Source: CAZHAC01 sp964383855
Lineage (GTDB): Bacteria; Chloroflexota; Dormibacteria; Dormibacterales; Dormibacteraceae
Direction: 5' to 3'
Assembly: GCA_964383855.1 (NCBI GenBank)
Contig: CAYLIP010000029.1
Coordinates: 1 to 32,717, forward strand
Length of the DNA: 32,717 bases
A program made the translations under genes and the position numbers. Each line of letters opens with the position of its first letter. The first letter of the stretch is position 1. Shown here piece by piece: positions 17,219-24,868 of the stretch. The notes below the pieces were generated by a model. It was not told where the DNA came from and ran no database searches. It saw only the letters and a list, made by a program, of their open reading frames with translations.

Positions 17219-18655
17219 ATGGCAATGACCAAAGAGAAGGCCGCGACCGCCGACAGGGCGACCGGCCGCATCGCCCAGGTGATCGGCGCCGTGGTCGACG
17301 TGGAGTTCGACCCCGGCCAGCTGCCCGAGATCATGGAGGCGATCACAGTCCAGGACAAGGAGGGCCGGTCGGTCGTGCTCGAGGTCGAGCAGGAGATCGG
17401 CGACAACATGGTCCGCTGCATCGCCATGGACTCCACCGACGGTTTCCGGCGCGGCGATCCGGTGGTCCGGCAGCACGCTCCGATCTCGGTGCCGGTCGGC
17501 GTCGAGACGCTGGGCCGCATGTTCAACGTGATCGGCGAGTCGATCGACAACGAGCCCACCCCGGAGGGCGGCGAGCGCTGGCCGATTCACCGCGAGGCGC
17601 CCCCGGTCGAGGAGCAGCAGACCCAGGTGGAGATCCTGGAGACGGGCATCAAGGTCATCGACCTCATCTGCACCTTCGTCAAAGGCTCCAAGATCGGCCT
17701 CTTCGGCGGCGCCGGGACGGGCAAGACCGTGATCGTGCAGGAGCTGATCCGGAACATCGCCCACGAGCACAAGGGCCGCTCCGTATTCGCCGGCGTCGGA
17801 GAGCGCACGCGCGACGGCAACGCCCTGTACCCCGAGATGTCGGACGCCGGCGTGCTGGACAAGACCTCGCTCGTGTTCGGCCAGATGAACGAGCCGCCCG
17901 GCGCCCGCGCCCGGGTGGCCCTGAGCGGCCTGACCATGGCCGAGTACTTCCGAGACACCGAGGGCGCCGATGTCCTCCTCTTCGTCGACAACATCTTCCG
18001 CTACATGCTGGCCGGGTCCGAGGTCTCGGCGCTGCTCGGACGGATGCCCTCCGCGGTCGGCTACCAGCCCACGCTGGCGACCGAGATGGGCGACCTCCAG
18101 GAGCGGATCACGTCGACCAAGAAGGGCTCCATCACCTCGGTCCAGGCCATCTACGTGCCCGCCGACGACATGACCGACCCTGCCATCCAGACCACCTTCG
18201 CCCACCTGGGCGCGATCGTGACGCTGAACCGGGCCCTCACCGACATCGGCATCTATCCGGCGGTCGACCCGCTGGAGTCGACCTCCCGCTTCCTCGACCC
18301 CAGGGTGGTGGGCCGCGACCACTACGAGGCGTCCCAGGGCGTCAAGCGGACGATGCAGCGCTACAAGGAGCTGCAGGACATCATCGCCATCCTCGGCATG
18401 GAGGAGCTGTCGGAGGACGACAAGCTCACCGTCGGGCGGGCGCGCAAGGTCCAGCGGTTCCTCTCCCAGCCGTTCAACGTCGCCCAGCGGTTCACCGGCC
18501 GCGAGGGCCGCTACGTGCCGGTCAAGGAGACGGTGCGCGGCTTCCTGGAGATCCTCGAGGGCAAGCACGACGGCCTGCCCGAGCAGGCCTTCTACATGGT
18601 GGGCACGATCGACGAGGCGCTCGAGCAGGCCGAGCAGCTGAAGAAGGAAGGCTGA
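17219..18655 (+). CDS. atpD: ATP synthase F1 subunit beta (divergent catalytic subunit)
   Basis: The 478-residue catalytic beta subunit. P-loop GGAGTGKT is at 163-170, where GGAGVGKT is nearly universal. The catalytic Glu E195 is kept, but the following motif reads GERTRDGNALYPEM instead of GERTREGNDLYHEM (D199, A202, P205). Walker B LLFVDN (D257) is present; IFRFTQAGSE reads IFRYMLAGSE. TTFAHLGAIVTLNR (326-338) replaces the usual TTFAHLDATTVLSR. The lever motif is EELSEDD (395-401) and the C-terminus LPEQAFYMVGTI is normal. The operon is complete and single-copy here, so it should be functional despite these changes. ATG 17219 has GAGGAGA 6 nt upstream. Confidence 0.96.
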   Translation: MAMTKEKAATADRATGRIAQVIGAVVDVEFDPGQLPEIMEAITVQDKEGRSVVLEVEQEIGDNMVRCIAMDSTDGFRRGDPVVRQHAPISVPVGVETLGRMFNVIGESIDNEPTPEGGERWPIHREAPPVEEQQTQVEILETGIKVIDLICTFVKGSKIGLFGGAGTGKTVIVQELIRNIAHEHKGRSVFAGVGERTRDGNALYPEMSDAGVLDKTSLVFGQMNEPPGARARVALSGLTMAEYFRDTEGADVLLFVDNIFRYMLAGSEVSALLGRMPSAVGYQPTLATEMGDLQERITSTKKGSITSVQAIYVPADDMTDPAIQTTFAHLGAIVTLNRALTDIGIYPAVDPLESTSRFLDPRVVGRDHYEASQGVKRTMQRYKELQDIIAILGMEELSEDDKLTVGRARKVQRFLSQPFNVAQRFTGREGRYVPVKETVRGFLEILEGKHDGLPEQAFYMVGTIDEALEQAEQLKKEG

Positions 18656-18660
18656 GCCTG

Positions 18661-19083
18661 ATGCCCTTTCCGCTTCGCGTGGTGTCGGTCGAGCAGAGCC
18701 TGTTCGAGGGCGAGGCCGACTTCCTGGTCGCCGGCGGCGCCGAGGGGGAGCTGGGCGTGCTGCCGCGCCACGCGCCGCTCTTCACGACGCTCAAGCCGGG
18801 GCCGCTGATGATCCAGCATGGGTCAAGCCAGCGGGAGGAGCTCTTCGTGGGCGGCGGCTTCCTCGAGGTGCTGCCCGACCGGGTCACCGTCCTGGCCGAC
18901 GTGGCCGAGCGCGCCGAGGATCTTTCCGAGGAGGCGGCGGAGCGCGCGCGGCATGAGATCCAGGAGCGGCTCGAGGGGGCGCACGAGCTCTCCGACCGCG
19001 AGCGGCTGGACATGGAGGCCGCCCTCGGCGTCGCCGAAGCGCGCCTCCGCATGGCCCGGCTTCGGAGGTCGGGCGGGCGCTGA
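18661..19083 (+). CDS. atpC: ATP synthase F1 subunit epsilon
   Basis: A 140-residue epsilon subunit: N-terminal beta-sandwich (RVVSVEQSLFEGEADFLVAG, GELGVLPRHAPLFTTLKPG, GGFLEVLPDRVTVLAD) and a C-terminal helical hairpin rich in Arg, Glu and Ala, which in other bacteria inhibits ATP hydrolysis. It starts 5 bp after atpD with AAGGAAG about 10 nt upstream and closes the operon. No strong terminator is seen before murA. Confidence 0.95.
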   Translation: MPFPLRVVSVEQSLFEGEADFLVAGGAEGELGVLPRHAPLFTTLKPGPLMIQHGSSQREELFVGGGFLEVLPDRVTVLADVAERAEDLSEEAAERARHEIQERLEGAHELSDRERLDMEAALGVAEARLRMARLRRSGGR

Positions 19084-19126
19084 CCTGTAACGCAGGCCCG
19101 CGGCTGCCCCGGAGCGGCTCGGCCTG

Positions 19127-20458
19127 GTGATCCCGCCGACCAGGCAGAGCCATTCCCAGGCCGACCACGTCCTCCGCGTCGAGGGCGGCCACCGGCTCGA
19201 GGGCCGGATCTGCATCAGCGGCGCCAAGAACGCGTCGCTGCCGCTGATGGCGGCGGCGCTGCTCACCGCCGAGCCGGTCCGCCTGACCAACGTCCCCAAC
19301 GTGGCGGACACCGCTCTGATGGGCGAGATCATCCGCTCCCTGGGCGGCAGCGCCTGGGCCGGCGAGCCCGGCGTGGTCGCGATCAGCGCATCCCAGCTCG
19401 GCTCGGTGGTCGACGACGCGCTGGGCAAGAGGATGCGGGCCTCGATCGTCCTTCTCGGTGCCCTGCTCGCGCGCACGGGCGCCGCCCGCCTTCCCAAGCC
19501 GGGAGGAGACGAGATCGGCGCGCGCCGCGTCGAGCAGCACGTGCGCGGCCTGCGCGCGATGGGCGCCGAGATCAGCGAGACGGAGACCGACTTCGTGGCC
19601 CGAGGCGAGCGGCTACATGGGGCCCGGGTCATCTTCGATCTGCCGACCGTGACCGGGACCGAGAACATCGTGCTGGCCGCGGTCCTCGCCGAAGGCCGTA
19701 CCGAGATCTTCAACGCCGCCCGCGAGCCCCATGTCCAGGACCTGTGCCACTGCCTGCAGAAGATGGGCGCGCAGATCTACGGCGCGGGGACCGACGAGCT
19801 CGTGGTCGAGGGCGTCGAACGGCTGCGCGGAGTCGAGCACCGGGTGATCCCTGACTACCTGGAGGCGGGCACCTACGCCATGGCGGTGGCGGCGGCTACC
19901 GGCGACGTGGTACTCGAGTGCAGCCCGCCCGAGGACCTGGTGCAGGTCCTGCTCAAGCTCGAGGAGGCGGGCGTCGGCGTCGAGACCGGCGAGGGGACGA
20001 TCCGGGTGCACCGGACGCCGGAGATGCCGCTGCGCGCGGTCGACATGGTGACCTGGGTCCATCCCGGCTTTCCGACCGACCTGCAGGCGCAGTACATGTC
20101 GCTGATGACGCAGGCCGCCGGCGAGGCCGTGATCTCCGAGTACCTTTTCGAGAGCCGCTTCCAGCACGTGCCCGAGCTGGCCCGCATGGGGGCCCGGATC
20201 CGGGCCGAGGGCCGGACCTGCTTCGTCACCGGCCCGACGCCGCTGACGGGAACGGACGTCAGGGTGCCCGACATCCGCTCCGGGGCGGCGCTCGTGATCG
20301 CCGGCCTCTGCGCGTCGGGGACCACCGAGCTGCTCAACGCCTGGCACGTGGACCGCGGCTACCAGGACCTGGTCGGGAAGCTGACCGATCTCGGCGCGCG
20401 GATCGAGCGGGTGACCGCGGGCAGCGTCCGTCCGACCACCGAACGCAGCTACGAATAG
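19127..20458 (+). CDS. murA: UDP-N-acetylglucosamine 1-carboxyvinyltransferase, Asp-type active site
   Basis: A 443-residue EPSP-synthase-fold enzyme that adds enolpyruvate from PEP to UDP-GlcNAc, the first committed peptidoglycan step. Motifs: ISGAKNASLPLMAAALL (K34), KRMRASIVLLGALLAR (101-116), GFPTDLQAQY with the catalytic Asp, FESRFQHVPELARMGA, and DIRSGAALVIAG. In the mobile loop the sequence is PGGDEIGARRVEQH: D128 replaces the Cys (C115 in E. coli) that fosfomycin alkylates. Asp at this site is known to give active, fosfomycin-insensitive MurA in Mycobacterium and Chlamydia. The start is GTG at 19127 with GGAG at 19111-19114. The position downstream of the atp operon matches Bacillus murAA. 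Confidence 0.95.
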   Translation: MIPPTRQSHSQADHVLRVEGGHRLEGRICISGAKNASLPLMAAALLTAEPVRLTNVPNVADTALMGEIIRSLGGSAWAGEPGVVAISASQLGSVVDDALGKRMRASIVLLGALLARTGAARLPKPGGDEIGARRVEQHVRGLRAMGAEISETETDFVARGERLHGARVIFDLPTVTGTENIVLAAVLAEGRTEIFNAAREPHVQDLCHCLQKMGAQIYGAGTDELVVEGVERLRGVEHRVIPDYLEAGTYAMAVAAATGDVVLECSPPEDLVQVLLKLEEAGVGVETGEGTIRVHRTPEMPLRAVDMVTWVHPGFPTDLQAQYMSLMTQAAGEAVISEYLFESRFQHVPELARMGARIRAEGRTCFVTGPTPLTGTDVRVPDIRSGAALVIAGLCASGTTELLNAWHVDRGYQDLVGKLTDLGARIERVTAGSVRPTTERSYE

Positions 20459-20464
20459 CTGACC

Positions 20465-20537
20465 CGGGAGGTCGCCAGCACTTCTCCGGCTGTCGTCCGA
20501 TCCGCTCTCCCTTTCTGAGCGGGGAAGAGACCTCCCG
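20465..20537 (+). promoter_or_regulatory. Nested hairpins between murA and mreB
   Basis: An outer 9-bp perfect inverted repeat, CGGGAGGTC (20465-20473) with GACCTCCCG (20529-20537), encloses an inner stem, CCGCTC (20502-20507) with GAGCGG (20517-20522). CAGCAC (20476-20481) could instead pair with GTGCTG, which contains the mreB start codon (20555-20560). It may be a terminator for murA, a leader element for mreB, or both. No T-run follows. Confidence 0.45.
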
Positions 20538-20539
20538 TC

Positions 20540-20545
20540 TAAGCT
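20540..20545 (+). promoter_or_regulatory. -10-like TAAGCT before mreB
   Basis: TAAGCT ends 9 nt before the mreB GTG, which lacks a Shine-Dalgarno. The same hexamer precedes the deacetylase gene at 23.8 kb. A near-leaderless mRNA is inferred. Confidence 0.4.
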
Positions 20546-20554
20546 TCCCAGCCA

Positions 20555-21562
20555 GTGCTGTCCAAGAAGATCGGCATCGACCTCGGGACCAGCACCGTGC
20601 AGATCTACGTGCGCGGCGAGGGCATCGTGGTCCAGGAACCGAGCCTGGTCGCGATCAACCGCGACGGCGACCGCATCCTCGCCATCGGCAGCCAGGCCCT
20701 GGACATGGTCGGGCGCACCCCCGATGCGATCCAGGTCGTCCGCCCCATGCGCGACGGTGTGATCGCCGACTTCGTGGCCACCGAGGGGATGCTCCACCAC
20801 TTCATCGGCAGGGTGCAGGGCCGAAACCGGATCTTCAAGCCGGAGGTGATGGTCTGCGTCCCCTCTGGCGTCACCTCGGTCGAGCGGCGGGCGGTGACCG
20901 AGGCCGCCATCAGCGCCGGCGCCCGCCAGGCGTGGCTGATCGACGAGCCGCTGGCGGCTGCGATTGGGGCCGGCCTTCCCATCTCAGAGGCTCGCGGCCA
21001 TGCGATCTGCGACATCGGCGGCGGCACCACCGAGATCGCCGTGATCTCGCTCTCGGGCATGGTCGTCGCCCACTCGGTTCGGGCCGGGGGGAACCGGCTC
21101 GACGAGGCGGTGATGGCCTACCTGAAGCGCCGGCACAACCTCCTGATCGGGGAGCGGACGGCGGAGGAGATCAAGCTGGCGGTGGGGGCGGCGGTGCCGA
21201 TGCGCGAGCCGCTGACGACCGAGGTGCGCGGGAGGGACCTGGTGTCGGGCCTGCCCCGCAATGTCGCGGTGACCTCGGCCGAGATGATGGATGCCCTGCA
21301 GGAGCCGCTGGCGATGGTGGTTGCCGGCATCCGTGACGTGCTCGAGCAGACCCCGCCCGAGCTCGCCGCCGACATCTTCGAGCGCGGCCTCGTGCTCACC
21401 GGCGGGGGCGCGCTGGTGCGCGGCATGGACCGCTTCGTGGCCATGCACACGGGCATCCCGGCCCTGGTCGCGGACGACCCCCAGACCTGCGTCGTGCGCG
21501 GCACCGGCCAGGCCCTGGAGCAGTTCGAGGTCCTCAAGCGAAACCAGCTGTACCTGCGATGA
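20555..21562 (+). CDS. mreB: MreB/Mbl rod-shape actin homologue
   Basis: A 335-residue bacterial actin that polymerises under the membrane and steers lateral wall synthesis. Actin-fold ATP-binding motifs: KKIGIDLGTSTVQIYVRGEG (phosphate 1), DIGGGTTEIAVISLSG (phosphate 2) and GLVLTGGGALVRGMD (adenosine). EPLAAAIGAGLPI and VRPMRDGVIADF are MreB-typical. mreC and mreD are not adjacent; instead it follows murA, as mbl does in Bacillus, so it may be the Mbl-type paralogue. The start is GTG. Its stop overlaps the following glycosyltransferase (ATGA), tying it to glycan synthesis. Confidence 0.95.
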   Translation: MLSKKIGIDLGTSTVQIYVRGEGIVVQEPSLVAINRDGDRILAIGSQALDMVGRTPDAIQVVRPMRDGVIADFVATEGMLHHFIGRVQGRNRIFKPEVMVCVPSGVTSVERRAVTEAAISAGARQAWLIDEPLAAAIGAGLPISEARGHAICDIGGGTTEIAVISLSGMVVAHSVRAGGNRLDEAVMAYLKRRHNLLIGERTAEEIKLAVGAAVPMREPLTTEVRGRDLVSGLPRNVAVTSAEMMDALQEPLAMVVAGIRDVLEQTPPELAADIFERGLVLTGGGALVRGMDRFVAMHTGIPALVADDPQTCVVRGTGQALEQFEVLKRNQLYLR

Positions 21563-22737
21563 CCGAAGGGAGCCACCCTCCCCGCGGGCTGCAGGAGGGC
21601 CTCCAGGGCTCCCGCGCGAGAAACGCTGGGGCGCCTGCGACCGGACTGCACCTGGCCGTCGACGGGTCGGGCCTGCTCCGTCCGCTGGCCGGCATCGGCA
21701 CCTACACGCGCGAGCTCCTGGGCGCTCTGCTCGCCGCGCGCCCGGCTCACCGGATCACGCTCTGGCTGCCTCCCGGAGCGCAGGCGCCCTTCCACTCGCC
21801 CCAGCTGGCAACCCGCGACATCCCGGCCACCCGCCTGCTCGGGCGGCACCTTCTCTGGCCGCGACGGCTCCGCCGGCAAAGCGCCGACGTTTACTTCGGG
21901 CCGGCCGGCCTGCTGCCCCTGGGCGACCCCGGCTCGCCGGCCGTGGTCACCGTCCACGACCTGGCCATCTACCGTCACCCCGAGTGGTTCCCCGCCCGCC
22001 AGCCCCTGAGCACGCGGCTGGTGGTGCCCCGGAGCCTCGAGCGCGCAGGCACCGTTCTCTGCGTCTCGCAGAGCACGGCGCGTGACGTGGTCGACATCTT
22101 CGGCCTGCCCGCGGAGCGCCTGGAGGTGACCCTGGAGGGGGTGTCCGAGCGCTTCCGGCCGCTGGACCGCGAGCGTACGGCCGAAGTTCGCCGGCGGCTG
22201 CAGCTGCCCGAGCGCTTTGTGCTTTTCGTCAGCACGATCGAGCCGCGCAAGAACCTGGACACCCTCCTCGACGCCTGGGCGCAGATGGGCGGGCGGCTCC
22301 CGCTCGTGATCGCCGGCGGGTTCGGATGGCGGAGCGAGGCGGTGGCGGCCAGGATGGAGCGCCTGCGCAGCGCCGGGCTGCACCACCTTGGACCCGTGCA
22401 TCCCGACGACCTGCCGGGCCTCTACTCGGCGGCCACGGTGCTCGCCCACCCGGCCTGGTATGAGGGCTTCGGCCTCACGCCGCTGGAGGCGATGGCCTGC
22501 GGGACGCCCGTCATCTGCTCCGACCGGAGCGCGCTGCCCGAGGTGGTCGGCGAGGCCGGCATCCTGCTCGACCCCGGCGACGTGCGCGCCTGGACCGAGG
22601 CGCTGGAAAGCGTGACCCAGGATGCCGGGCTGGCGGCCGGCCTGCGCCGCCGCGGCCTGCTGCGGGCGGCCGAGTTCAGCTGGGAGCGAACCGCGGAGCG
22701 GACGTGGCGCGCTATCGAGCGAGCAGCTCGGCGATGA
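21559..22737 (+). CDS. GT4-family glycosyltransferase (first of three)
   Basis: A 392-residue GT-B glycosyltransferase of family 4. The N-terminal domain holds the glycine-rich acceptor loop GIGTYTRELLGALLA (45-59) and TVHDLAIYRHPEWF (131-144). The C-terminal Rossmann domain has STIEPRKNLDTLLDAW (225-240) and the donor-binding E-x7-E motif E302-E310 in YEGFGLTPLEAMACGTPV. No membrane segment; it is probably a cytosolic, membrane-associated enzyme that adds a sugar to a lipid-linked glycan. The first 28 residues are unconserved. ATG 21559 overlaps the mreB stop, so the two are likely cotranslated. The 3' end overlaps the convergent GT4 gene by 26 bp. Donor and acceptor unknown. Confidence 0.9.
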   Translation: MTEGSHPPRGLQEGLQGSRARNAGAPATGLHLAVDGSGLLRPLAGIGTYTRELLGALLAARPAHRITLWLPPGAQAPFHSPQLATRDIPATRLLGRHLLWPRRLRRQSADVYFGPAGLLPLGDPGSPAVVTVHDLAIYRHPEWFPARQPLSTRLVVPRSLERAGTVLCVSQSTARDVVDIFGLPAERLEVTLEGVSERFRPLDRERTAEVRRRLQLPERFVLFVSTIEPRKNLDTLLDAWAQMGGRLPLVIAGGFGWRSEAVAARMERLRSAGLHHLGPVHPDDLPGLYSAATVLAHPAWYEGFGLTPLEAMACGTPVICSDRSALPEVVGEAGILLDPGDVRAWTEALESVTQDAGLAAGLRRRGLLRAAEFSWERTAERTWRAIERAARR

Positions 22738-23767
22738 CCCCGAGCACGCCGGCGGCGGTCGCGTCCCAGGAGTAGAGGGCCGCTCGCCGGCGGCCGGCTG
22801 CGACCAGGCGGCGCCGCAGGCCGCCGTCCTCGGTGATCGACCGCAGCGCCGCGGCCAGGCCGGTCACGTCGAGCGGCGCCTGGGCGTAGAGCGCCGCCTC
22901 GCCGGCGACCTCGGGCAGGGAGGAGCCGCGGACAGTGACCACCGGGAGGCCGCGCGCCATGGCCTCCAGCACCGGGAAGCCGAAGCCCTCGTACTGGGAG
23001 GGAAAGACCAGCGCCTCGGCGCCCAGGTACAGCTGCTCCAGGTCCTCCTGCGCCACCCGCCCCATGACCAGCGCCCCGGCCAGCCGGAGCCGGCTCGCCA
23101 TCGCCTCGTCGACGACTGGCCCTGCGCAGACCAGCCGGAGGCCGGGCACCCGCTGCACGGCGGCCGCCGCCGCCTCCTGGTTCTTGCGGGGTTCGACGCG
23201 GCCCACGTGGAGGGCGAAGCGGCCGTCGACGCCAAGCGCTGCGAGCCGGGCGCGCTGGGCGCGCACACCAGGCGGCGGCGCCACCCCGGGCGGGACGACC
23301 CGGATCCGCCTGCGGTCCACGCCGTAGATCTCCACCAGGTCCGCTGCCGTGGCCTCGGAAACCGTGATCAGCAGCGGGCACCGCCTGGCCGCCCAGCGCG
23401 TGGTCAGCTGCAGGTAGCGGCGCGCGGCCGCCGGGTAGCTGGCCGGGAAGCGCTCGTAGGCGAGATCGTGGATCACGGTCAGGGTGCGCCCCGGAGCCAG
23501 GAAGGGAACCACGTGGGAGGGGGCGAAGAAGAGATCGGGGCGGAGCCGGGCCAGCGCCAGCGGCACGCGCGTCTGCGACCAGAGCCGGCGTTGAGGCAGG
23601 ACCAGGAGATCGTGCCCGTCGAGGCTGCCCGGCCGGTTGGCGAGCAGGAGCCAGCGCAGATCGGGCGCCAGGCCGGGCAGGCGCCGGACGACCTCGCGTG
23701 CGTAGATCTCGGTGCCCGTCCGGATCTCCCGCAGGGCGGGCGACGCGTCGACCGCGACCGTCCTCAA
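22712..23767 (-). CDS. GT4-family glycosyltransferase (second of three)
   Basis: A 351-residue GT-B enzyme of family 4. It begins RTVAVDASPALREIRTGTE, has TVIHDLAYERFPASY and VSEATAADLVEIYGV in the N-terminal half, GRVEPRKNQEAAAAAV at the start of the donor domain, and the E-x7-E motif in YEGFGFPVLEAMARGLPVV. The overall plan matches mannosyltransferase-like WbaZ/RfaB relatives. The start is TTG at 23767 with a weak upstream region. It is divergent from the deacetylase gene (45 bp apart) and convergent with the preceding GT4. Donor sugar unknown. Confidence 0.9.
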   Translation of the reverse strand: MRTVAVDASPALREIRTGTEIYAREVVRRLPGLAPDLRWLLLANRPGSLDGHDLLVLPQRRLWSQTRVPLALARLRPDLFFAPSHVVPFLAPGRTLTVIHDLAYERFPASYPAAARRYLQLTTRWAARRCPLLITVSEATAADLVEIYGVDRRRIRVVPPGVAPPPGVRAQRARLAALGVDGRFALHVGRVEPRKNQEAAAAAVQRVPGLRLVCAGPVVDEAMASRLRLAGALVMGRVAQEDLEQLYLGAEALVFPSQYEGFGFPVLEAMARGLPVVTVRGSSLPEVAGEAALYAQAPLDVTGLAAALRSITEDGGLRRRLVAAGRRRAALYSWDATAAGVLGVIAELLAR

Positions 23768-23799
23768 AACCGCGTCTTCAATTCGGCGGCAACGCCTCG

Positions 23800-23805
23800 T
23801 AAGCT
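23800..23805 (+). promoter_or_regulatory. -10-like TAAGCT before the deacetylase gene
   Basis: TAAGCT ends 7 nt before the ATG at 23813 in the 45-bp divergent spacer, which has no separate Shine-Dalgarno. The predicted transcription start coincides with the start codon. Confidence 0.45.
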
Positions 23806-23812
23806 ATCCAGG

Positions 23813-24868
23813 ATGCGGCGCCCCCACCTTGGGCGGGCGGGAGCGGGCGCCCTGCTGGCGGCTGCACTGATCCTGGTCGCCCAGGCGATCAGCTCCGGTG
23901 CGGCGCCGCAAGCAGGTGCGCAGCTCAGCTCGCTGACGGCTCGCACCGAAGCCCTTCACGTGGCACCTCCGGCCGCGCTGCCGGAGCGACCGGCCGTGCC
24001 CGGATCGCTGACGGCGCAGCCGGCGGCGGCACCGCCTGAGATCCCGCTCGGGCGTTCCAGCATCCACGTGCCCATCCTCATGTATCACTACATCCGCGAG
24101 AACCCGGACCCGGGCGACCGCCTCGGCTTCAACCTCTCGGTCGCGCCTTCCGCTTTCTACCAGCAGCTGGACTGGCTGGCCGCCAACGGCTATCACCCGG
24201 TCGACCTGAACGACGTCCGCGAATACTTCGCCGGGCACCGCCCGCTGCCCGCCAAGCCGGTGGTCCTGACCTTCGACGACGGCTACCGCGACATGTACAC
24301 CACCGCCTACCCGGCGCTCCGTGCCCACCACTTCAAGGCGGTCTCCTACGTGGTGACGGGCTTCGTCGGCGGCCCCAACTACGTGACCTGGGACATGGTG
24401 CGGGAGATGGAGACCAACGGCATCGAGATCGGCGCCCACACCTTCTCCCACATCGACCTGGCGAGGGCGCCGGCCGGCGAACTGCACCGGCAGCTGAACG
24501 ACAGCGAGGCCGACTTCAAGGCTGAGCTCGGACACCCGGTGGTCGATTTCTGCTACCCGGCTGGGAGCTACAGCTCCGCCGTGGTCGCGGCGGTCCGCGC
24601 CGCCGGCTACCAGACCGCGACCACGACCGCCCCGGGCACGCTGCACTCGCTCGACGACCGGTTCACCTGGACGCGCGTGCGCGTTTCCGGAGGCGAGCCG
24701 CTGGACCAGTTCGCCTCCGATCTCGGACCCGCCGACCCCACCGTGACGCCCGCCCCCGAGCCGAGCTATGGCCGGATCCCCGAGCTGCAGCGGCTGCCTC
24801 TCAAGTACGCGTACGCGCCGCTGCGAGAGCTGCCGCGAGAGCTCTCCGTCCCGCATCTGGCTCCCTGA
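23813..24868 (+). CDS. Secreted or membrane-anchored polysaccharide deacetylase (NodB domain)
   Basis: A 351-residue carbohydrate esterase family 4 protein. An N-terminal hydrophobic segment (about 10-27, GAGALLAAALILVAQAIS) acts as signal peptide or anchor, followed by an Ala/Pro-rich linker to about 80. The NodB domain begins at VPILMYHYI (86-94). Motif 1 is TFDDGYRD (catalytic D155, metal D156), motif 2 is HTFSH (H209, H213) and motif 3 is YPAGSYS (248-254). It would remove N-acetyl groups from a wall or exopolysaccharide outside the cell. Upstream in-frame sequence is an antisense shadow, so ATG 23813 is chosen. The last 68 bp overlap the convergent GT4 gene. Confidence 0.92.
   Translation: MRRPHLGRAGAGALLAAALILVAQAISSGAAPQAGAQLSSLTARTEALHVAPPAALPERPAVPGSLTAQPAAAPPEIPLGRSSIHVPILMYHYIRENPDPGDRLGFNLSVAPSAFYQQLDWLAANGYHPVDLNDVREYFAGHRPLPAKPVVLTFDDGYRDMYTTAYPALRAHHFKAVSYVVTGFVGGPNYVTWDMVREMETNGIEIGAHTFSHIDLARAPAGELHRQLNDSEADFKAELGHPVVDFCYPAGSYSSAVVAAVRAAGYQTATTTAPGTLHSLDDRFTWTRVRVSGGEPLDQFASDLGPADPTVTPAPEPSYGRIPELQRLPLKYAYAPLRELPRELSVPHLAP

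Noticed and set aside
22622..23812. N-terminal extension of the deacetylase frame by almost 400 codons
   Set aside because: The extension is antisense to the second GT4 gene and has no protein-like features. The ATG at 23813 is followed by a good signal segment.
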